Source: Fibrobacter sp. (lineage in GTDB: Bacteria > Fibrobacterota > Chitinivibrionia > Chitinivibrionales > Chitinispirillaceae). Taken from it: 33,654 nt of DNA. Below are positions 1-7,928 of the stretch, piece after piece (the first letter of the stretch is position 1; the number at the start of each line of letters is the position of its first letter). Below the pieces are notes generated by a model. The model saw nothing but the letters and a program-made list of their open reading frames with translations, searched no databases and had not been told where the DNA came from. A program made the translations under genes and the position numbers. The stretch lies in the NCBI GenBank assembly GCA_012515615.1, contig JAAYYB010000203.1, forward strand, positions 1-33,654, given 5' to 3'.

Positions 1-2
1 CA

Positions 3-485
3 GTTAAAGATCAGGACAAACTGGACCAGTGGACAGCTGAATTTGATGCTCTTCAGGCTGAAGTGCAGTCAATCGTCGACAATTCTATGGTAGACGGAAA
101 ACAGGTTACTGGAACTGACGAGATTACCTCTGTAGCACTTGATCCTGATGCAACCAATTCTCTAAGTGTTACATTTACCACTGATCTTTCTACAATAAGT
201 GCACTGGCTATTACAGGTGGAGCTGCCGGGGTAACTACAGAAATGGGAAAGGCTCTTTCCTATCTCACTGAGGCAAAAAAGTTTGATAATATTGTCGATC
301 AGCAGGTTAGAATGACCGATACCATTATCGCCAGCAAGCAGGCAGTCATGTCACTTATCACAGACATTGACGAAGCTGAGCAGATGAATGAGGTAGTAGA
401 CCTCAGTATCCGTCAGCAGGCAGCAGTTTCAATGATGGCTCAGGGCAACATGCTCCAGAGCTCTCTGGCAAGACTTTACGAATAG
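3..485 (+). CDS. Flagellin-like protein, 3' part (5' end outside the window)
   Basis: Open frame from nt 3 (VKDQDKLDQWTAEFDALQAEVQSIVDNSMVDGKQVTG...). Flagellin C-terminal helix pattern ...IRQQAAVSMMAQGNMLQSSLARLYE. Confidence 0.85.
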   Translation, partial: VKDQDKLDQWTAEFDALQAEVQSIVDNSMVDGKQVTGTDEITSVALDPDATNSLSVTFTTDLSTISALAITGGAAGVTTEMGKALSYLTEAKKFDNIVDQQVRMTDTIIASKQAVMSLITDIDEAEQMNEVVDLSIRQQAAVSMMAQGNMLQSSLARLYE

Positions 486-494
486 GAGTCAACC

Positions 495-607
495 GGAAAA
501 TAGATAAATAACCGCTAAAACGGTTTGATGCTCGTCGGGGGAAGGCTTGGGGAAGCCCTTCAACCGGCAGAAGAGCGTCCAGGGATGGTCTGAATACACA
601 AGGGAGG
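495..607 (+). promoter_or_regulatory. Structured leader before the second flagellin gene, with hairpins, GGA motifs and a Shine-Dalgarno
   Basis: AACCG(510-514)/CGGTT(521-525); GAAGGCTT-GGGG-AAGCCCTTC (541-561); GTCCAGGGATGG (577-588); SD GGGAGG (602-607) 6 nt before ATG at 614. Confidence 0.45.
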
Positions 608-613
608 TGTCGC

Positions 614-1432
614 ATGTTGACTGGTGCTTTGAGCTTAGGTTATGCCAATATTGCTCTTTTCTACAAAAAAAATGATAACCTTTATGCCGACAATCTCATG
701 CATATCGGCAGCGGTAAAAAGGTAAACAGCCCGCAGGATAACATCCCTGATTATTTCTACGCAAAGAAAATCAACAGCGAAAACAGAGGCTATTCCCATA
801 TCAGGCAGGAACTCGGTGAAGCATCAATACTGATGCAAGTCGCCTCTGAAGCCGGGGAGACCGTATTCAACGCCCTGGACCGAATGAGAGTTCTTGTCAA
901 GATGTATTATGACCCTAACTCCGATTCTGATGAACAGAACGCAATCAAGGCTGAGTTCGATTCACTGAAAGGTCAGGTCGATTTTACTGTCGCAAACGCT
1001 GCGTATGATGGCAGAAAACTGATTGAGGACAATGGCAGTGGAGCTCTGGACAGTGTGAACATCGATCCTTACGATATTAATGTGAAGTATGACATTTCCT
1101 TCACCGGTGATGATGTCGCAGATGTCTCAACTTTGACTCTCGGTTCGGGCAATAAAGAAGATGATTCAAATGCTGTTCAGGCAGAGCTCAATAAAGCCGG
1201 ATCATACCTGGCAAAGGTGAGCGCTTATTCGCAGGGTCTGCGGTCACAGAGTAACATAATCTCCAAAAAAATGACTGTAAACTCTTCAGTCGAAGAGCGA
1301 CTGGTTGAGACTGATACCGGAGCCGAGATTGCCAAAGCAGTTGACAGGGATATCAGAAGTCAGTCTTCGCTGGCAATGATGGCCCAGGCGAATGTCATGC
1401 GGGGTTCGATCATGCGGCTCTTTGGGATGTGA
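614..1432 (+). CDS. Flagellin-like protein (272 aa, complete)
   Basis: Flagellin N-terminal-type helices (MHIGSGKKVNSPQDNIPDYFYAKKI...) and C-terminal ...IRSQSSLAMMAQANVMRGSIMRLFGM, parallel to the upstream paralogue; SD GGGAGG. Confidence 0.85.
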   Translation: MLTGALSLGYANIALFYKKNDNLYADNLMHIGSGKKVNSPQDNIPDYFYAKKINSENRGYSHIRQELGEASILMQVASEAGETVFNALDRMRVLVKMYYDPNSDSDEQNAIKAEFDSLKGQVDFTVANAAYDGRKLIEDNGSGALDSVNIDPYDINVKYDISFTGDDVADVSTLTLGSGNKEDDSNAVQAELNKAGSYLAKVSAYSQGLRSQSNIISKKMTVNSSVEERLVETDTGAEIAKAVDRDIRSQSSLAMMAQANVMRGSIMRLFGM

Positions 1433-1628
1433 TTATTACGGAATGTCGACAATTTGTTTCCTGAAATGCGGAAGAAAGTAGCTGAATGCCTTTCAAGATA
1501 ATACAAAAAATGGTTTGAAGAATAATTGTAGTTTGTAGAATCACCATTTAGGTGATCTTTAAACCGTTTCCTGATTAAACTTCTGCTTGTTTTACTTGTC
1601 TGCGATTTGCAACCTGAGGCTCCTTAAC

Positions 1629-3554
1629 TCAAGCCGCCTCCATCTCTGCTTTCAGAAGCCCGGTAAAGCGCCCGATTCTCTCTGTAATGCTTTCTGTGTC
1701 AAGCTTAAGCTCTTTATACAGAAGAGCCGAATCACCATGAGGAACAAACTGATCGGGAAGACCCAGATTGAGAAACTTTGGGACTTTTTCAAGATCAAGT
1801 GTACTTGTCAGTTCAAGCAGAGAAGAACCGAAGCCGCCGCAAAGCGAGTTGTTTTCCATCGTTACTATGAAACGGTTTTCCGAGAAAAGTTTTCTGTAGA
1901 AATTGATATCAAGCGGCTTTGCAAAGCGCGCGTCAACCAGAGTGGGGGAGAGACCCTTTTGCTGCAGAGCATCGCAGACAGAACGGGCAGTGCAGAAGAA
2001 ATCCCCGATAGATATTATTGCGATATTTTTTCCCTTTGAGATTATTTCCGGGGTTGTTTCAATAGCTTCAGGGTTGCTATCCAACTCTACGCCCACACCG
2101 CACCCTCTTGGGTATCGGATGAAAACCGGTCCTTTCAGGTGGTCAACTGCGGTGACCATCATTCTGCGGAGCTGATTTTCATCACGGGGAGCCATTATCG
2201 TTACACCGGGAATAGTACGCAAAAATGAGATATCGTATGCTCCATGGTGTGTCGGGCCGTCATCACCTACCAGTCCGGCTCTGTCAATGCAGAAAATTAC
2301 ATGCAGATCATCCAGAGCAATATCATGAATCAACTGATCGTATGTTCTCTGAAGAAAAGTCGAGTAGAGGGCTACAACCGGTTTCATTCCTTTAAGGGCA
2401 AGACCTGCGGCAAATGTAACAGCATGAGACTCTGCTATTCCGACATCAAAAAATCTCTGGGGGAACGCTTCATTGAACTCAGAAAGTTTCGTCCCGTCTC
2501 TCATTGCTGCTGTAATAGCTACAATGTCAGGTCTGCTTGACGCCATCTCTACAAGTGTTTTCCCGAATATATCACTATAGGTAGGAGCCTGCGTGCCGCA
2601 TTTTATCACATCTCCAGTATCCTTTGAAAAACGGCCGATTCCATGATACTTGGTGGCATTGTTTTCAGCGAAGGAATACCCTTTTCCTTTTTTGGTGATT
2701 ACATGAACCAGTGTCGGGGCGGGTGTGAAATCCTTTAATGAACGGAAAATCTCAACCATTTCAGAGATGTTATGTCCGTCGATGGGGCCCAGATATCTAA
2801 TCCCCATATCCTCAAACAGTTTGCCCGGAACAACTATGTTTTTCAGTGTATAGTCAATGTTGCTTACTAAGCCTCTTATGTTTTTTCCGACATTTGAGCC
2901 GCCCAGCAGATCCCAGATTTCTGATTTGATTTTGTTGTATCGCTTATCGGCAAGTACTCTTGTGAGATATCTGGAGATTGCCCCTACATTCTTACTGATT
3001 GACATCTTGTTATCATTAAGCACTATAGTCATACCGGTAGCCATTGATCCCAGGTTATTAAGTCCCTCAAGAGCAAGCCCGCCGCCTAATGAACCGTCAC
3101 CTATTACAGCTACTACTGAATGCTTCTGCTTCTTTAAATCTCTTCCGGCCGCCATCCCCAGTGCGGCGCTTATCGAAGTGGATGCGTGTCCGGCTGAAAG
3201 GGCATCATATTCGCTCTCGGAATGACGTGGAAAGCCGCTGAGTCCGCCGTACTGTCTTATAGTGTGGAACTGGTCACGTCGCCCGGTAAGTATCTTGTGG
3301 GCATAGGCCTGGTGCCCTACATCCCAGACTATCTTGTCTGTCGGGGTATTGTAGCAGTAGTGAAGAGCGACTGTAAGATCGATTACTCCCAGACTGGGTG
3401 CAAGGTGACCTCCTGTGCGGCTGACTACGTCGATCATAAACTCCCTTATTTCATCTGCTACCTGAGGCAGCTTATCTACAGGGAGTTTCTTGAGGTCCAG
3501 GGGAGAATTGATTGTTTCTAAAAGCTTTGTAGTAGACACTTTTATCCTTTGCAT
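1629..3554 (-). CDS. dxs: 1-deoxy-D-xylulose-5-phosphate synthase
   Basis: 641 aa; DXS motifs GGHLAPSLGVIDLTVALHY, DVGHQAYAHKILTGR, IGDGSLGGGLALEGLNN, DGPTHHGAYDISFLR. Confidence 0.97.
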   Translation of the reverse strand: MQRIKVSTTKLLETINSPLDLKKLPVDKLPQVADEIREFMIDVVSRTGGHLAPSLGVIDLTVALHYCYNTPTDKIVWDVGHQAYAHKILTGRRDQFHTIRQYGGLSGFPRHSESEYDALSAGHASTSISAALGMAAGRDLKKQKHSVVAVIGDGSLGGGLALEGLNNLGSMATGMTIVLNDNKMSISKNVGAISRYLTRVLADKRYNKIKSEIWDLLGGSNVGKNIRGLVSNIDYTLKNIVVPGKLFEDMGIRYLGPIDGHNISEMVEIFRSLKDFTPAPTLVHVITKKGKGYSFAENNATKYHGIGRFSKDTGDVIKCGTQAPTYSDIFGKTLVEMASSRPDIVAITAAMRDGTKLSEFNEAFPQRFFDVGIAESHAVTFAAGLALKGMKPVVALYSTFLQRTYDQLIHDIALDDLHVIFCIDRAGLVGDDGPTHHGAYDISFLRTIPGVTIMAPRDENQLRRMMVTAVDHLKGPVFIRYPRGCGVGVELDSNPEAIETTPEIISKGKNIAIISIGDFFCTARSVCDALQQKGLSPTLVDARFAKPLDINFYRKLFSENRFIVTMENNSLCGGFGSSLLELTSTLDLEKVPKFLNLGLPDQFVPHGDSALLYKELKLDTESITERIGRFTGLLKAEMEAA

Positions 3555-3662
3555 TTCCCGGCAGTGCCTGAAGCGGCAAAGTTACCGGGATTAGAATGAA
3601 AATACCACAAAATAGGCTTTTCTGGCAAGTTGTTTTGAGGGCTACAGGGGTTATTCATGTGT

Positions 3663-5159
3663 TCAACAGGGAAATCTCTTCATTTCTGATTCATCAATCA
3701 CCCCGGGATTCTCCACCAAATACCATAACAGGAAAGGAATGATCGTCTTTTTGACAGCACATGCTACCGATCTGCCGTATCCTATAGCTTCAGGGGTACT
3801 GAGGCCTGAGGCCTGGGCAGTAATCCAGGATGCAGGACAGCCGCCATGGCATAAAAATCTGTATTCACAATCTCCGCAGGATTCATTCCTATCGATATCC
3901 GTCTTCTCACTGAGCCAGTGCAGGGGTGCCAGGTTCAGATTATCAGGATCCTGAACGTTTCCGATTTTCAGCCGCTCCAGCCCGACATAGTAAATGCAGG
4001 GGTAAATATCTCCATTTACGTCAACAACCGGTGTGTTACCAAAAGGGGCACCGCAACAGCAAAGGTTCTCCCGTATCAGGAGATCTCTGAGCATCTCACT
4101 TATCGGGGATATATCATTTATCTTGTAAATACCGCTCTTCAGCACGTCAAGAAGACCATCCGCGAATACCTGCGGATCGGGGTACCAGTCAAGCGGCAGT
4201 GCGCATTCATCGCTTGTGATCGGCATGACCGGTACAAATGCTGTTCTTCGCCCGCCAAGGTCTTTATGTGTCTGAGCGATCTGGACCATTGATTTTACAT
4301 TGTGGCTGGTTATTGTGGCTCTTAACGTGAGTTCGAATCCCTCAGACACAAGTTTCCTGATGTTTGGAGAAATTCTGCTGAAAGATCCTTTGCCGTTAAT
4401 AAAAGGTCTGAGTTTGTCATGTAGTTCCTCTGGACCATCGATATCACATAGAATTCCCGCATTATACTCTTTGCCCCATGATACAAGATCAGGCGGTATT
4501 GATGCAAGATTTGATGTAAGATGATAGCTCAGCTTACCTTTAATCTTGCTCTTAAGTTCAGATTCGCAGTATCTGGTCACATTCTTTGCCGTTTCCCAGT
4601 TAAGAAGCGGCTCTCCGCCAAAAAGAATAATCTCCCCGTTTGCTCCCTCATTAAGGCGCTTAGAGAAGAAGTTAACTGCCTTAAATGCAATATCTTCAGG
4701 CATTTTAAGTTTGCTTTTTTTCTGGTAGGTAATGTCACCATTAAGGCAATAGATACAACTTAGATTGCAGAATTGCGTCAGCAGAAGGTAAAGCGCAAAG
4801 CCGTCTTCGCCAAGTGGAAAACTTTTTGATTTCGGGCAGATGTCTTCCTGGTTCTCAGTTGATCCTGAATTGAGAATGTTAAACGCGAGAAAAAGGTCAA
4901 TAAGCCTTTCGTAATCAGGGTGCAAAGGTGCCAGCAACGAACGTGAGCCATTTACAGATAAATCATTCAGGAACTGAACTACAAAGTCTTTTCCTTCGGA
5001 GAAATAGAGAGGGTCAAGATGACGCCCGTTTGTGAGGAGACATTCCTTGTTGTTGCGGGTGAGAAAGATAACCGGATCACAGAGAACAAATTTCTCGACA
5101 GTGTGTACTTCCTGTAATCTCTTGAGTCTTAAGTCGTTGCCTTCGGTACTTAGTGTCAC
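3663..5159 (-). CDS. Radical SAM/SPASM-domain protein, peptide-maturase-like
   Basis: GTG start overlapping the upstream stop. rSAM motif CNLSCIYC, FGGEPLL, C-terminal SPASM-like cysteines (CGAPFGNTPVVDVNGDIYPC... CGDCEYRFLCHGGC). About 110 aa N-terminal extension before the rSAM core. Confidence 0.88.
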   Translation of the reverse strand: MTLSTEGNDLRLKRLQEVHTVEKFVLCDPVIFLTRNNKECLLTNGRHLDPLYFSEGKDFVVQFLNDLSVNGSRSLLAPLHPDYERLIDLFLAFNILNSGSTENQEDICPKSKSFPLGEDGFALYLLLTQFCNLSCIYCLNGDITYQKKSKLKMPEDIAFKAVNFFSKRLNEGANGEIILFGGEPLLNWETAKNVTRYCESELKSKIKGKLSYHLTSNLASIPPDLVSWGKEYNAGILCDIDGPEELHDKLRPFINGKGSFSRISPNIRKLVSEGFELTLRATITSHNVKSMVQIAQTHKDLGGRRTAFVPVMPITSDECALPLDWYPDPQVFADGLLDVLKSGIYKINDISPISEMLRDLLIRENLCCCGAPFGNTPVVDVNGDIYPCIYYVGLERLKIGNVQDPDNLNLAPLHWLSEKTDIDRNESCGDCEYRFLCHGGCPASWITAQASGLSTPEAIGYGRSVACAVKKTIIPFLLWYLVENPGVIDESEMKRFPC

Positions 5160-5860
5160 TTGTCGTTAAGCTTCTGAAGAATAAGTGTCCAGGAAAGTGC
5201 GTATGTTCCCACTTTAGCCTTGAAATCGTTATTGGCGTCTTTGTACATGGGGAAATTATAATTGTAATGCTTGAGATCTACTCTGACAGAGACCGGAAAA
5301 TCAGGCAGGAAGTAGGCGCCTGTGGACCAGTTAATCTTCCATTCCAGTTTATTACCCTGAAATAAACCATCCCACTCTTTGTATCTTCCGAAATGAAGAG
5401 AATAGAATGGTCTGAAAACTTTATCTAATCGGGGGACTTTCAGTACAAACCGGGTATAAAAATTTCTGTAGCTTATGGCCCTTAAGGAATCCGCCATGCC
5501 ACCTTTTATCCATTCCCAGTCATCGATATTGAAGTAAGATTGATTGTACCTGACCTTATCAATGTTAGGATTAACGATATCAAAACTGTACCCGAATTCT
5601 GTCGCCAGCATGTAAAAAAAAGAAAACCCCAGATAAGTTTCTACACCACAGGTAAACTTGTTCTCGTCCCTGGCTTCCGGTGACCAGTAGTATCCCTGAT
5701 CACGAAAAAGTACCCCGTCTTCATCATTTGTCGTGGATTTGAAGGAAAGACCTCCAAGAAGATACACTCCAAACCCGTCGAATTTTGCAATCTGTCCTTT
5801 AACAGAAAAAGAACTGACCATCAGCAGGCATATCGCAATTATTAGTTTTCTATATATCAT
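5156..5860 (-). CDS. Probable outer-membrane protein with signal peptide, unknown function
   Basis: Start at MIYRKLIIAICLLMVSSFSVKG (ATG 5860) overlaps the upstream stop as ATGA. Alternating aromatic/polar strands typical of beta-barrels. The listed ORF start at 5884 is probably too long. Confidence 0.6.
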   Translation of the reverse strand: MIYRKLIIAICLLMVSSFSVKGQIAKFDGFGVYLLGGLSFKSTTNDEDGVLFRDQGYYWSPEARDENKFTCGVETYLGFSFFYMLATEFGYSFDIVNPNIDKVRYNQSYFNIDDWEWIKGGMADSLRAISYRNFYTRFVLKVPRLDKVFRPFYSLHFGRYKEWDGLFQGNKLEWKINWSTGAYFLPDFPVSVRVDLKHYNYNFPMYKDANNDFKAKVGTYALSWTLILQKLNDK

Positions 5861-6159
5861 TTTATGTTGCTTGCATATTGGCATGTGACATCACAGTTTG
5901 TTCTTAAGCTCTGACCGCAAGGCGCCTCTTTTCTGGGCCCGCTTCCACGCATATTGCCCCTGCATTCTCCAGCGGCTTTACCCATGGCTCCAAAAAAGCC
6001 GAATGGGTTGGCTTCCTTTTCTGAAATCCGGTACCCCATTCCGCATCCGCTTGTGAAAAGGGCTGCGGCGCAGAAAGCTCCGGTTTTCATGATAAGTTTG
6101 CCTGATTCTTTTAAGAATTGACGGCGATCGATTGCCTTTTTCTGCTCGCTTTTCTCCAT
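5857..6159 (-). CDS. Small Tat-signal Cys-containing peptide (100 aa), candidate rSAM substrate
   Basis: MEKSEQKKAIDRRQFLKESGKLIMKTGAFCAAALFTSGC: twin-arginine motif plus hydrophobic stretch. Mature part has 4 Cys (ECRGN, APCGQ, TNCDV, VTCQY). SD GAGGTG upstream of ATG. Confidence 0.75.
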   Translation of the reverse strand: MEKSEQKKAIDRRQFLKESGKLIMKTGAFCAAALFTSGCGMGYRISEKEANPFGFFGAMGKAAGECRGNMRGSGPRKEAPCGQSLRTNCDVTCQYASNIK

Positions 6160-6193
6160 TTAGCACCTCAGTATATAGATGACGGACTTTTAC

Positions 6194-6222
6194 AAAATAT
6201 ACTGTTTATTAAAGGTTGTCAA
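6194..6222 (-). promoter_or_regulatory. Sigma70-type promoter for the peptide/OMP/rSAM cassette
   Basis: Minus strand TTGACA (6217-6222), 17-nt spacer, TATTTT (6194-6199), about 35 nt upstream of the ATG at 6159. Confidence 0.6.
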
Positions 6223-6375
6223 TCAAAAGTCTTGAAACACTGAACAGGAACTGGTGAATTGTTGTATTTTAACCCCAGAGTCGCTGTTTGGGTGGAATAA
6301 CCTCATCAAACTGCGATTTTCAGGATTAAAGGTCAGCTCAACTTAATACCTTTTTAATGAAGGCCGGTTCAATAG

Positions 6376-7922
<1,547 letters not shown>

Positions 7923-7928
7923 GCTTAT

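Noticed and set aside
495-600. c-di-GMP (GEMM) riboswitch upstream of the flagellin gene
   Set aside because: Attractive biologically, but GEMM core motifs are not visible; kept only as an unassigned structured leader.
1540-1565. ATCACC-ATTTA-GGTGAT hairpin as flagellin terminator
   Set aside because: Stem is only 6 bp and the following T-run is short; not called as a feature.
1587-3521. Several plus-strand ORFs antisense to dxs
   Set aside because: No recognisable domains; the minus-strand frame is an unambiguous 641-aa DXS.
5978-6166. 62-aa ORF overlapping the Tat peptide gene in another frame
   Set aside because: Same region is better explained by the 5857-6159 frame with SD, Tat motif and ATGA coupling.
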